Source of the DNA: Eledone cirrhosa
Lineage: Eukaryota; Mollusca; Cephalopoda; Octopoda; Eledonidae
Reading direction: 5' to 3'
Assembly: GCA_964016885.1 (NCBI GenBank)
Contig: OZ024743.1
Location: 167,097,602 to 167,161,601, forward strand
Length of the DNA: 64,000 nucleotides
The notes under the pieces are model-generated. The model was not told where the DNA came from. It did no database searches and was given only the letters and a program-made list of their open reading frames with translations. The first letter of the stretch is position 1, and each line of letters opens with the position of its first letter. The translations under genes and the position numbers were made by a program. This document shows positions 22,401 to 33,262 of the stretch, one piece after another.

Positions 22401-22612
22401 AGTCCCTCAAATGAGTCATCAGTACATGTAATTATACAATGATGTGCTAACAAAAAACTTAAGCTATACCATAGATAACATGTCAATGTTAAAATAGTTA
22501 TATCATGTCTACTAAATTTTTTCTCTGGTTTCTTATTGCTCAGAAACTCATTCGCTATCGTACTAAAATGTATGGAATATATATTTACATGTATTAAATG
22601 TTCTAAAATATA

Positions 22613-22801
22613 ATTGTTTCTACTTTAGGCACAAGGCCATCAATTACCCAGTACATTACTGGTACTTTATTTTATCGACCCCGTAAGGATGAAAGGCAAA
22701 GTGAACCTCGGCGGGATTTGAACTCAGACTGAAAAGGGACGTAACTATGCTGGAAAGCATGGCGTCCGACTCTCTACCGATACTGCCAATCCACTGCCCT
22801 C
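22613..22801 (-). mobile_element. SINE1 copy
   Basis: Minus orientation, near-consensus. Flanked by the direct repeat GTTCTAAAATAT (22600-22611 and about 22802-22813). Confidence 0.9.
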
Positions 22802-22859
22802 GTTCTAAAATATGTTCTAAAATATAATGAAAATTCAATATATTTTTTTTTTATATATA

Positions 22860-23210
22860 CATCCAAAATCCAGGGACTTCTCACTCCTGTTGGAGGAACC
22901 CCTCCTTGTTTGACCTCCACCGTTCCTATCTTTGGCCATGTGGGGCCGAGGCATCACACCATCTGGCCTTTGGCCACCCTCTGGCTCTTCTTCACTGCCT
23001 TGGTGTCTACTCTGTTGTTCTAATAGTCCACCTGTTTCTGACATGAGAGATGTGGCCAGCCCATCTATGTTTGCTCTTCTTGATGGTCTCGATTATGTCC
23101 TTCGCTCCAGTTTGCTGTCGAATCCAGCAGTTGTTCTTCCTGTCACAGAGATAGTACAGGTTTTCCCCAATAGTTGTATATCTTCCAGCTTTTGACCTAA
23201 AAAAGAAATA
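22860..23210. other. Unassigned GC-richer block with open frames
   Basis: Frames 22835-23044 (-) and 22932-23195 (+) overlap here. The minus reading is rich in Gly/Arg/Ser/Glu (SETGGLLEQQSR...). I do not recognise it. Base composition differs from the surrounding intron, which suggests a foreign insert, perhaps a piece of a retroelement gag-like region. This is a guess. Confidence 0.3.
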
Positions 23211-23323
23211 AATGATATATTAACCCATGTTGTAGTTGCTCCCAACTCTTCCTGTATGTCTATCTCCTACTATGGGATAACCCACAGGATATTGACTTTG
23301 CTAATGAAGATTTATGTGGTCAC

Positions 23324-23486
23324 CCAAACTGCTGGAAATAACAGCTAAATTGCCCTCAAATCTCACACTATCATCTTAAAGAAAGGAAGAAAACATGTAT
23401 AATTTAGTCTTAGATACATTATGTCTGAAAAAGATGATGGAATGGCTATGGCTGGATTGCCTTTGATCATAGGTTTACTCAATTGG
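23324..23486 (-). repeat. 163-bp repeat, copy 1 (inverted partner at 25455)
   Basis: It is the reverse complement of 25455-25617 with one mismatch that I can find. It has no coding content. Confidence 0.92.
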
Positions 23487-23739
23487 GGCTGACCTGAAGT
23501 TAAATAAAGTTCACTGTGCTACACAAGGCATTAGTTTTGTCTGTTTTTGCAGATGCATTTGTAAGTGTTGACATGGAATGCTTAGAGCAAGGAGTTGCAT
23601 AACAGTTGATGCAATTTTTCCTGTAGCAGTCTTTGCTCAACATTTATTTTGTTATGGAACCTTTATAAGATTTAAAAAAAGATTGGACCCATAATCTGGA
23701 CCCTTGGAAAACAAGAGGCAGATTAGTGATCCGTGAGAG

Positions 23740-25345
23740 TAATACAAGCTATGTACAGGATAGGGGGCACCAGCAAAGTTCAAATCAATAATGAGTACTG
23801 TGAGGAATTCAATGTACAGATGGCGGTTCACCAGGGTTCCATCCTCAGCCTCTTCATTATTGTCCTACAACCAATTCTATGACAGAATTAGAGAAGAAAT
23901 TTCAGGCATGGAGGCACAGCTTGGAAATAAGTCCTCAAAGCCAACCTGGCAAAGACCAAATTCCTAGTGAGCAGAAAAGAAAACAGGGCTCTGATCCCCT
24001 ACAGGAAATGGCTCTGCTCAGTATGCAGAAAAGGGGTAGGCAGAAACTCAATCTGGTGTACCAAATGCAAACTCTGGGTACACAAGGGACATAGTGGGAA
24101 AACAGACAGGCTAGCAAAAAACATAGACTTCATATGTGGATGCTGCACAGGGGTAGTAAGAAAAGACCCTAAGGAAGCAAACACAGGTGAGCCCATAGAA
24201 ATAGTTGATGGCTTCTGCTATCTGAGTAACCAAATCAGCTGCGGAGATGGTAGCACAGAAAGTACAGTTGCCAGAATAAGAATGGTATGGAAAAAGTTCA
24301 GGGAGCAACTGCTGTTGCTAGCTACAAAAGGTCTCTCATTCAAGATAAAAGGCAAACTGTATGATGTCTTTATATGCACAGCTATGCTCCATGGAAGCGA
24401 AACATGGGCTCTGCCTGCCAAAGATCTATGGAGAAATGAAGCCTGCATGATCAGATGGATGTGTAATAGTAGCATGCATGAACAGCAGAGTGTAAATGAA
24501 TTGAGAGTGAAACTGGGCATAAGAGGGATCAAATGTTGTGTGCAGGAGAGAAGACTGCAGTGGTATGGACATGTGATGCACATGAAGGATGACAGCTGTA
24601 TAAAAAGGGGTAGGGCACTACAGGTTGTAGGACACCCCGAAAGAGGAAGATACAAGATGAAATGATAAAGGCTGAGCTGGCTCAGCTGAACCTCCCAACA
24701 GAGATGACACAGGACCGAGACCTCTGGCTGACATATGACAAAAGACCTGTGTTGACAACTCAACCCTGGACCCTGCTCATTATGGTACCACCCAACTTCA
24801 CACAATAAACATGGGTGATGGCAGGACCACCCAGAAACATATCCCCTTTATGAGTAAGGCTTGGCATGGCCAACTGGCCCAACCTCCATCATTGTAGGAC
24901 TACCCAAGGCCCACTATGAGCAAGGTATGGCACAGCCAACTGGCCAGACTGCCCTCATATTGTGCAAGGTATGGTGCAGCTATCTAGCCAGACTTTCCAG
25001 TAGTATGGTTCCACTATGTGTAAGGCTTGGCACAGTCAACTGGCCAGACTGCCCTCATAGTGGGTCCACTTGGCTCCCAAACTATAGTTCCGCTGTGAGC
25101 AGGGTACAATGCAGCCAACTGGCTTATCCTTTCCCATAAGAGTGCCACCCAGTTCCACTCTGTAAATGTGGTTATGGCTCCCAAACTATGGTTCCACTGT
25201 GAGCAAGGTACAGTGTGGCCAACTGGCCTGTTCCTCCTCATAACGTTGCCACTCCCAAACTATGGTTCCGCTGTGAGGAGGGTACGGGGCGGCTAATGGC
25301 CATCCCTCCTCATAACAGTGCCATCCAGTTACACACTAAATGTGG
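23740..25345 (+). mobile_element. LINE copy of the A/B group, RT palm deleted
   Basis: It enters in the box B region (VQINNEYCEEFNVQMAVHQGSILS, 23775-23860) and jumps from IIVLQPI directly to MTELEKKFQAW. The GCPWELLYADD block, hence the active site, is therefore deleted. The 23967-24665 frame then gives the C4HC3 finger (CSVCRKGVGRNSIWCTKCKLWVHKGHSG..CGCC, second His/Cys pair altered to HKGHS), FCYLSNQIS, MLHGSETWALPAKDL and QWYGHVMHMKDD. After the stop at 24665 comes a long 3'UTR made of ~100-bp degenerate tandem units (24860-25320: AGCAAGGTATGGCACAGCCAACTGGCC-like), ending in a GTGGTTGGTGTCATGC motif at 25338-25355. A diverged, dead subfamily. Confidence 0.75.
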
Positions 25346-26540
25346 TTGGTGTCATGCTCAGCAAAAACGCTACAGAAACCAATGAAATGGTCAAAACTGC
25401 TAATGGACTAACTTTCAGGAATCGGGCAACTGTTTTCCGCTGGCACAGGAGGTTCCAATTGAGTAAACCTATGATCAAAGGCAATCCAGCCATAGCCATT
25501 CCATCATCTTTTTCAGACATAATGTATCTAAGACTAAATTATACATGTTTTCTTCATTTCTTTAAGATGATAGTGTGAGATTTGAGGGCAATTTAGCTGT
25601 TATTTCCAGCAGTTTGGTAGGAAGCAGGTTTGGGTCAAGGAGAGGTTCATCAGGACTCCAAAGTTGGTCAACAAAATTTTAAAATTTCTGGACGAGAAGC
25701 ACCATGCATCTCTTCTGATGATTAATTGCTAAGCAATTTGAAGTGGCTGAGGGCACTGTGCAGAGCCATTCATGATGATCTAAACATGTGCAAAGTTTGT
25801 TATCAGGGTGCTCAATGAAGATCAAAGGCAGAGGCATGTTGATGACAGCAAGAAGATGGTTGAGTAGATCACTTCGAATCCAAGTACCCTTGAGTCTCTG
25901 GTAACCTGTGATGAGAGCTGGGTCTACTGTTATGATCCAGAGACCAAGAGACAGAGTGCCCAGTGGAAACATTCTGACTCCCCAAGACCCAAGAAGGCCA
26001 GGAAAAGTAGGTCCACTGGAAAGCTCTTCTTGATCCCATTCTTTGATGACAAGGGCATCATTTACATCCACTGGGTCCCCCACAGCCAGACAGTCAACAA
26101 AGAGTACTATGTTGAGGTTTTGCAGCAGTTCAGAAAGAGATTTTGTAACAAGAGACCAGAACTCTTCAAGTTTGGTCAGTGGCACCTGCCCCAGGACATT
26201 GTCCCCTGCCACAAATCCATCCTGGTGACCAACTACTTGGCTGTTATGAGGATCGAGACTGTCCCTATGCGACTTCTGGATATTCGTGAAGCTGGAGGAA
26301 AAGCTCAGGGGTATCAGCTTTAAGAAAGTAGAGGAGATGAAGGAGGCTGTGACAAGCACCCTGGACATCTTCACTTTGAAGGACTACAAGGAGGCCTTCC
26401 AGAAGTGGCTGGAGCACTACAACAAGTGCATTGAAGTTGGAGAGTCCTACTTTGTGGGAGACTAGAGTTTTGTATTGATCTGACTTAAATAAATGTCTCT
26501 CTGATAAAAGTCTCAAAACTTCTTGAGTATACCTCGTATT
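25346..26540 (+). mobile_element. mariner transposon relic, interrupted and internally deleted
   Basis: Plus-strand transposase pieces: KNATETNEMVKTA and TVFRWHRRFQ (25365-25455, HTH region), then a 163-bp foreign repeat (25455-25617). LVNKILKFLDE..AIHDDLNMCKVC (25660-25800) follows, then VTCDESWVYCYDPET (first catalytic Asp at 25910), FFDDKGIIYIHWVPHSQTVNKEYYVEVL (26030-26323 frame) and LPQDIVPCHKS (second Asp). The third Asp region (YSPDLxPxDF) is deleted after MRIETVPM. The end KVEEMKEAV, EVGESYFVGD* reaches 26465, followed by a TIR-like end ATACCTCGTA near 26538. Several stops. Unlike the mariner at 12.6 kb, it is of the subtype with TCDESW. Confidence 0.8.
25455..25617 (+). repeat. 163-bp repeat, copy 2, inside the mariner
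   Basis: Inverted near-identical copy of 23324-23486. It breaks the mariner transposase after WHRRFQ. Confidence 0.92.
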
Positions 26541-26710
26541 TACCACCACTAACATTCCTTTTGATTTGCAATGTTGCTGCTAAGTAACTATGAAATGTTG
26601 ATTTTAAATAAAAATATTTTTGTTCAAATATCACAGGTGAAAATATTAGAAGGAACACTGTCCACTACCCTAATTTTGATAAGACATTAAATGAAACAAA
26701 ATTTGTTTCG

Positions 26711-26752
26711 TCATCATCATCATCATCATTTAACTGTCATCTTCCACGCTAG
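26711..26752 (-). repeat. Small LINE tail fragment
   Basis: (CAT)n followed by TTTAACTGTCATCTTCCACGCTAG: the complement of the LINE-A/B 3' end (CTAGCGTGGAAGATG...TTAAA(TGA)n). In intron 1. Confidence 0.7.
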
Positions 26753-27177
26753 TTTATATACTAAAAAAGACACTTATTTTGTGGACCCCAGAATATTTCC
26801 CCATAGAACCCATTTTGGAAAACATTGCTCTACACTGACAAATACGCTGCAACAAACCACATTAACTCATAAGGATGACAGGTGCCAACTCCCAAATACA
26901 TATTTAAAATATCTAAGACATTTTCAGTCAAAATAACATATATGTTTTCCATTTAACTCTTGACATCTTATAATGATTTAGTTGAAAATATTTAGAAGCA
27001 GGAATTCAAATGTGAAAATTTTAGAGTAAAGACTTCAACTTTGAATGTGATGCAACCATTTGACTGTTTTGTACTTTTAAAAAAATGTCTTGCTAATACA
27101 TGATGTTAATAGTTAATCAGGTGTAATTTTGTTTATTTCAAAAATTATTTTAACACTTGCCTTTTCTTTATATGCAG

Positions 27178-27737
27178 CATGTAAAGACTTAGGATCAAGC
27201 AATTTAAGCAAAGAAGACTCTTGGCAATGCCAGACCTGCACGAGTTTTAATAGTTCTAAAAACACTTCCTGTACAGTGTGTAGAATGGACAATCATTTTG
27301 CTGTAAATTCCAAAAAGACAACATGGACATGTTCTACTTGTACATTTATGAATCTGATTTGTGTGGAACAATGTGAAATGTGTGGTACATCAACTACAAA
27401 AGAGAAGAATTCTTTGATAAATTGGACATGTCCTGTTTGCACTTGTGATAATTCAGACACTCTTACATGCAAATTTTGTCATTCAGAGAAAGTGTTGTCC
27501 AATGTTGTCAAAATGGAGTCCAAATGGCAATGTATGGAATGTATGCATTTGAACAGCAATTCAAGGAAAGAATGTAAGTTATGTAAGTCATATGACAAGA
27601 GTAAATTTGGAGTTGATTCTTCTAATTCCTCAAGTTCAGATGAAGAGCAGAAGAGTTTGCAGACTACTTCTATTATGAAATCCCAAGAAAATGAAATTGT
27701 AAAAATTTGGAAGAACATCTGCCAGTTTTGTGCTGAA
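27178..27737 (+). CDS. CAPN15: Calpain-15 exon 2: four RanBP2 zinc fingers and linker
   Basis: The acceptor is TTTATATGCAG at 27177 and the donor GTAAGT at 27738. It enters in phase 1 and leaves in phase 0. It encodes four further zinc fingers: WQCQTCTSFN..CTVC, WTCSTCTFMN..CEMC, WTCPVCTCDN..CKFC and WQCMECMHLN..CKLC. A Ser/Asp-rich linker (SSNSSSSDEEQ) follows, then the short helix IVKIWKNICQFCAE, which in calpain-15 directly precedes the protease domain. With exon 1 this makes six fingers. The linker probably is flexible. The continuing open reading to 27764 (poly-Lys) is intron read-through. Confidence 0.93.
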
Positions 27738-27899
27738 GTAAGTAGTGCAAAAAAAAAAAAATGATTTTTTTTTTTTTAAAAACCTATTAGAGTTATAAGT
27801 AAACAATATTTTTTTGTATTCTCAGCAATATGTAAGAAGTATAATGGTTAAATATTTTCAGCAATAAGTATGTGCATTCTATAAAGTGATAGTACTGGT

Positions 27900-28130
27900 G
27901 CCATGATAAAATGCATTGAATAGACCTTGTAAAATGGTTGTGTTGGTTCCACCTCACACCAACCACTGTAAGATGGTTGGTGTTAGGAATGGAATCCAAC
28001 TGTAGAAACCATATCAAATAGGTAAGATATGAGCAAGATGAGGTCTCTTTAACCCATCTAGTCTCAGACCATGATAACCCATCCAACTCATATCAGCATG
28101 AAACACATCTAAGAATAATGATGATGTAAG
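27900..28130 (+). repeat. Decayed LINE-type 3' tail
   Basis: CACTGTAAGATGGTTGGTGTTAGGAATGG, CAACTGTAGAAACC, ATGAGCAAGATGAG and an AATAATGATGATG end: the same module order as the LINE-A 3'UTR, diverged. In CAPN15 intron 2. Confidence 0.6.
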
Positions 28131-28263
28131 AAATATTGCTGTGATTAAGTATCCTCAGTGGGCTTTACTTTCATAGGCAAGGTGCCCCCAAAAAATCATT
28201 TGAAAAAAACTGTAACTGTGGTCATCTTAATTTTACAGGGATTTAGGTTTTCATTTAATATGG

Positions 28264-28400
28264 AGGTTGTTGTTGTTGTGTAGCCTCATGTCAGCTCTGA
28301 TCAAGCAGATCTATGGCATGCAAGCAATCAGTCAAACAACTATGTTTTTCTGATTATACCATGCCTCTGCCTAGCAGAAGGCCACACTGCACACTCTGAT
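28264..28400 (+). repeat. Dispersed repeat starting (GTT)n
   Basis: GTTGTTGTTGTGTAG..CAGCTCTGATCAAGCAGATCTATGGCATGCAAG. Related copies: 38700-38830 (CCAGATTGGCCATGCTCAAGCAGACTTATGATC) and 43190-43400 (CATCTCTGAGCAGACATGATCAAGAG). Family not identified. Confidence 0.5.
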
Positions 28401-28439
28401 ATGCAGTACTGATGTGTATAAATTATAATGTAACATTTT

Positions 28440-28910
28440 GAACTTATTGCTTACCCTCCCTCTGTCCAGTCTGTATCTATATACTTCCCAATTTTGGTGA
28501 GTAAGGTAGACACAGTCTGAAAGTGACAATTGCTGTTCCTTTGTACTTATTGTTAGGTTATTGATGTTGCAGTTATTTCAGTGTGAATGTATTTTTTGAT
28601 TTGACTGCTCTGAGTGGGTGAAATGGTAGTATTTTTAGGTTGTTGTTATATTAGTACTCTGGGGTGTTGTATATGTGTCTGAATGTTTTGAGGTAGGTTT
28701 TTTATGTAGTAACAGGATCTGGGAAATTTGAAGTTTACTGTGGTAACAACTGTGCCATATCCATGTCCAGCTTTATTTTTTTTTTTGTGGAGGTGGTCTG
28801 AGCACAACCTGTGGAGATATGTAATTTATTAGCTTGTGTACAGTGTGGTTTGTGGCGAGATTGAAGGCCCAGATGGGACTAGCATAGCCTATAATAGATA
28901 TGTATAATTT
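28440..28910 (-). pseudogene. Possible LINE RT thumb relic
   Basis: On the minus strand the frame 28773-28982 has KKLYISIIGYASPIWAFNL, which looks like the YGxPIW region after the RT palm of jockey/CR1-like LINEs. Downstream readings are broken. The similarity rests on one short block. Confidence 0.35.
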
Positions 28911-29072
28911 TTTTAAAAATACAGTGATACCTTGAGATACGAGTGAACTGACATACAAGTTTTTTGAGATACAAGCCATCACTCGGCTAATTTTTTGCCT
29001 TGTGATACGAGCTGAGTTTTGAGATACGAGCTAGCGGGTGCCTGAGAGGGGTGCAGAATTAATTTCGCCATT

Positions 29073-29290
29073 GAATTAATTTCGCCCGGTGAACCCCAAC
29101 CAAAGTTATTCCCATCGTTTATATCCGTAAAGTGACTAAAGATTAAAACAAATGTAATATATTTACGGTTAGGGTTGAATTGACTCTAACCCTAACCCTA
29201 ACCGTAAATATATTACATTTGTTTTAGTCACTTTACGGATATAAACGACGGGAGTAACTTTTGTTGGGGTTCACCGGGCGAAATTAATTC
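29073..29290. repeat. Foldback element with ~100-bp arms and TTAGGG-type loop
   Basis: The left arm from 29073 (GAATTAATTTCGCCCGGTG) and the right arm ending at 29290 are near-perfect reverse complements. Differences I see are a 5-base GATTA insertion in the left arm and a few substitutions. The centre carries GGTTAGGGTT and CTAACCCTAACCCTAACC, i.e. telomere-type (TTAGGG)n in both directions. It sits in the 5' region of the Tigger element; a partial extra copy of the outer end (GAATTAATTTCGCC) precedes it at 29055. Confidence 0.92.
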
Positions 29291-29410
29291 AGTAATCCCC
29301 TGAGAGCGGTCAGTCCACGTGGTAACCTCGGCGCACGAGCATCTCTGTTGTGTTACTGTTGTGATTTTAGTTGCTTTTGGTTTATTTCGATAAAAATCTT
29401 AGTTTCAACC

Positions 29411-30674
29411 ATGAGTCCTAAAAAAGTGAGTGCCTAGAACACTGGCGAGAATAAGAAAAGGATGATGTCTATGAAGAGATGGAAAAGTTGCTGTTGTGGT
29501 GGTTGACCGAGAAGCAGCTCACTGGAGATACCGTAACCGAGACCATCATCTGTGAGACGGCACGAGTTATTTATGGACATTTGGTGCGGCAGACGGCGGG
29601 ATCATCCTCGGACGAGTCATTCAAAGCCAATCGGGGATGGTTTGATAATTTTAAAAAGAGGACTGGCATTCACTCCGTCGTCAGGCATGGTGAGGCTGCA
29701 AGCTCAGATTTTAAGGCAGCTGAAGAATTTACTTCATTTTTTGGTGAACTGGTAGAAGCCGAAGGATACATCCCCAGCAAGTCTTTAACTGTGACGAGAC
29801 AGTGCTATTTTGGAAAAAGATGTAAAGGAGAACGTACATAACAGCAGAGGAAAAGAGCTTGCCAGGCCACAAACCTATGAAGGATAGGTTGACCCTTGCA
29901 CTGTGTGCAAATGCGAGTGGCGATTTAAAGATTAAACCGCTGCTCGTAAATCAGTCGGAAAACCCCAGGGCCTTTAAAAGTCATAAGATTCTTAAAGAAA
30001 AACTGCAGGTTATGTGGAGGGCAAACCCAAAGGCATGGGTCACCAGGGAGTTTTTTGTGCAGTGGGTAAACCTGGTTTTTGGTCCTGCAGTTAAGTATCT
30101 TTTAGATAATAACCTGCCCCTGAAAGACCTACTCATCCTTGACAATGCTCCCGCACACCCACCAAATCTCGAAGATGACATCTTAGAAGAATTCAAGTTT
30201 ATTAAGGTCTTGTACCTTCCAACCAACACCACCCCTATCCTTCAGCCCATGGATCAGCAGGTGATTTCGAATTTTAAAAATTTCTTCACCAAGCATCCCT
30301 TCCGGCACTGCTTTGAGGTTACGAAAAACACAAACTTCACCCTTCGAGAGTTCTGTAAAGAACATTACACTATCGTAGCCTGCCTCAACATTATAGACAT
30401 GGCCTGGCAGGGTGTTACAAGGAAGACCTTAAACTCTGCATGGAAGAAGCTGTGGCCCAAGGTTGTGTCCGAAAGGGACTTCGAAGGATTTGAACCCGAA
30501 CTCGAAGAGTTAGTGGAGGAGGAGATCGTGTCCATCGGAAAATCCATGGGCCTGGAAGTGGACGAAGGAGACGTCAACGACCTCGTCGAAGAGCACAATG
30601 AGGAATTGACAACGGAGGAATTAAAGGAGCTACAGGATCAGCAGCATACAGAGAATTGGCAGGAAATTAATTAG
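29411..30674 (+). pseudogene. Tigger/pogo transposase, inactivated
   Basis: From ATG 29411 (MSPKKVSA then stop) the N-terminal psq-type HTH is missing. Frame 29479-29841 gives the CENP-B-type HTH half (KANRGWFDNFKKRTG, GEAASSDFKAAEEF). A one-base loss near 29775 puts NCDET (first catalytic Asp, 29793-29795) in another frame. Then TAA at 29823 interrupts. Frame 29859-30674 (271 codons) is intact: LPGHKPMKDRLTLALCANA, LILDNAPAHP (second Asp, 30141) and NTTPILQPMDQQVISNFK (third Asp, 30252), with an acidic tail (LEEEIV, EEHNEEL). So DDD-type catalytic residues are conserved but the ORF is broken in three ways. Confidence 0.88.
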
Positions 30675-31499
30675 GGGCCAGAGTCAGAGAGGTAGTAATC
30701 CCTTCAAGTGAAATTAAGGAAATGTTGGGAATTTGGGAGAAACTTAATGATTTTATTGACAAAAATCATCCAGAAAAAGTTGGAACAAGTCATGCGTTGG
30801 CACTGTTTAACGACACTTGCCTCATTCATTTCAGAAACATTTTAAAAGGGAGGAAGAAATAAACCTCCTTGGACAGGTTTTTTATTGAAACGCCCTCAAA
30901 GCGAAGGCGAGGAAAGTGTGGCCAAAAAGCCAAAAGTCAGTGAATATGATGATGACAGTAACTGAAGTACCGTATGGTACGAAAAGAAAAAAAAGTAAAA
31001 AAAAAAATAGCAATTAAGTTTAGCGATTAAGTGTAGCATAGTGTGTAAGTTAAATGTAGCAATAAAAAATAGCATTAACTGCGTAGTGAGTAAGTCAAGT
31101 TAAGAGATAGAGCGCAAAACGAAAAACATTTACAGCCTCCCCCGTCATTCTCCTCTACCTCTGCCAATCTTTTTCGTCTCATCTTGAAGGTAAATACACT
31201 TAATAAATCCAGTTTATTTCTTTACATTCTCTTTTATTATGATCTTATTATTTCATTATACATTATTTGTTATTTATAAAGTATATTTTGCTTATTAAAA
31301 ACACGTAACATAAATAAATTGGTGTGGTTTTGGGGGGTCAGAACGGATTAGTAGCATTTCAGTTAATTTCAATGGGGAAAATTGATTTGAGATACGAGTA
31401 AATTGAGTTACGAGCTCGGTCACAGAACTAATTAAACTCGTATCTCAAGGTATCACTGTACATTGCTGCTATTTCTTTCTGTTAACTAAATGTGGTGTC

Positions 31500-32130
31500 T
31501 GTGAGTGTCCAAAGTATGTTTGAGCATGTTGAATCATAATTATTTTGTCAAAATCAATAGAACATCGAACAAAATTTCTTATGGTATTTGTTCCAACTTT
31601 ATTACAATCTTAGTTCAAATTTTGCCTTGCATCCTTTCAAGGGTTGATAAAAAATAAAGTATGAGTCAAGTAATGGGGGTGGTTTAATTGGCTATCCTAT
31701 CCCCCTAAACCTATGGCCAAGTGTCTATTATAAAATAATTATTATAAAGGATGTGTTTGAAAAGATGTCAGAATTAGTTGAGCACTGGAAGAATTGGTAG
31801 AGCTTCTTTGTATTTAGTTACATCGTTGTTTTATTGAGATTTTTTTTATTTCTGGCCTAAATATAGAATAAATACTTGTGAAGTATTAAGATCCTTTTTT
31901 ATTATCAACTATGTTCCTTTTAAATTTATGAATTACAGAGGAACTGTTAGAACATTGGGCAAAATGCCTTGTGATATTTGTTCCAGTCATTTACGTTGAT
32001 TCCATATTCTGCCAAGGTCAATTTTGCCTTTCATTGTTTTGGGGTTGATAAAATAAAGTACTTGTCATATATTGTGTTTGATATTTCCCCCTCCTTCCAA
32101 ATTTCTGGCTTTGCGCCTATGTTAGAAACA
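31500..32130 (+). repeat. Two SINE1-related copies (second subfamily)
   Basis: 31510-31740 and 31925-32125 keep TTGTTCCAAC/TTGTTCCAGT, AGTTCAAATTTTGCC, GGTTGATAAAAAATAAAGTA and then a different 3' half (CCTATCCCCCTAAACC / CCCCCTCCTTCCAAATTTCTGGCTTTGCGCCTATG). The tRNA-like head is shared with SINE1 but the tail differs, so this is a separate subfamily. The ORF 31978-32223 is accidental. Confidence 0.65.
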
Positions 32131-32200
32131 TGTGCAAGTGATGTGAATCTTTATTGTTTACTATTATTATACTTCTTTCTTTCTTCCTCTTTATCAACAG

Positions 32201-32388
32201 CAAAATATTTGTTTTGTGGATGATTCCTTTCTACCATGTCCAAAATCCATATCCTGGTTACCTCAGTGTCCTTATATAAATGATTATATACAATGGCTTC
32301 GACCATCTTCTATATCTTCGCGAAGTTGGACTGTCTATGAAAATCCTAAACCAGATGATATTGTCCAAGGAAAAATTGGAGATTGCTG
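32201..32388 (+). CDS. CAPN15: Calpain-15 exon 3: start of protease core, catalytic Cys
   Basis: The acceptor is TTATCAACAG at 32200 and the donor GTAAGT at 32389. It enters in phase 0 and leaves in phase 2. It encodes NICFVDDSFLPCPKS, WLRP, SWTVYENPKPDDIVQG and GKIGDCW. VDDSF near the start and QG.(I/L)G.CW are landmarks of the calpain cysteine protease domain (C2 family). The Cys codon at 32384-32386 is the predicted nucleophile, and the intron splits the following Trp codon. Six nearby residues (DDxxQG) also fit the calpain pattern. Exon 2's last codons (NICQFCAE) join directly. Confidence 0.95.
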
Positions 32389-33262
32389 GTAAGTAATAGT
32401 TTTCCTTTACTCATTTAATACAGATATTTACTTTTCTTATGCAAGTGTGAAACAATGGACGTAAAATGATGATGAGTGGAGATCTCAAGTTTGACTTAGA
32501 GGAGGAAGAGCAGCTCATATGACCCTTTTCAGGGCCTCTGTGATTGGAATAGGGGTGGAAGTTATCCTCAGACAGGATACCTGGTTCAAATGCTTGTAGC
32601 AGTGACACCCAATAGCCAAGTTGAACTGAGCAGTTGATTAAATCTATCAATGTGCTATTCACACTAAGAATCACATAAGTGAATAATTATATATATATAT
32701 GTATAAGTATGTCATACCTTGATACCATGTGAATTCAGATCCTCGTTGACAAGCCTCTGATATAAGTGTTCCTTAGTGGTTTAGGCTGTTAATGCAATTA
32801 ATCATCTTCGTTAATATTCTTAGGTGTATTTACGTTCATTTTTGGGCAGTTGACGATCTTATTTACATATTTATGAGAATCCTGTCACACCTTTCAGATG
32901 CATAGGGCTCTTAAGAATTCACGTTACATTAGTTTTGTGAATTTATTGTAGTTTTATAGGCAGTCTTTTTTTTTTTTTTACATTGGACTTGATGCCAGTC
33001 TTTTACAATAACCTTACTATTGGTGGGACTGCTGCAAAGTGGAGAATTTGAAATTAGAACCCAATAGCCAGAACAGATGCCGCAAGCAGCAGTGGCAATT
33101 TTTTGTTTTTATGAGCGGGACATATTCAACTGACTTGAACTCTTTCCACTCACTTAGGCCTCTTGGCAACAAATTGCTAGAATCATTAGAAGGAAGAAAT
33201 TTTTGCTTTGCATTCATTTGTACCATTGTTGTCATTGCTTTATCTCTCTGTTATATTTGAAG
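32389..33262 (+). other. CAPN15 intron 3
   Basis: 873-874 bp. Contains a diverged dispersed repeat at 32528-32660 (cf. 15128-15245), TA runs and a T-tract at 32965-32980. No coding features; the frame 33039-33260 is accidental. Confidence 0.7.

Larger units (their letters stand above)
28922..31458 (+). mobile_element. Tigger/pogo-type DNA transposon, complete ends, TA target
   Basis: The TIRs are CAGTGATACCTTGAGATACG at 28922 and its complement ending at 31458. The flanking TA is duplicated (28920-28921, 31459-31460). Further GAGATACGAG sub-repeats follow inside both ends. The length of 2,537 bp is right for an autonomous pogo-like element plus the ~240-bp foldback inserted at about 29051-29296. 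The transposase is decayed (see next entries). It lies in CAPN15 intron 2 in the sense orientation. Confidence 0.93.

Noticed and set aside
29180..29215. Interstitial telomere remnant
   Set aside because: Only about three TTAGGG units, in the loop of a foldback inside a transposon; more likely part of that element than a chromosome-end relic.
33039..33260. Open frame directly upstream of CAPN15 exon 4
   Set aside because: It lies in intron 3; the phase and splice signals place the exon start at 33263.
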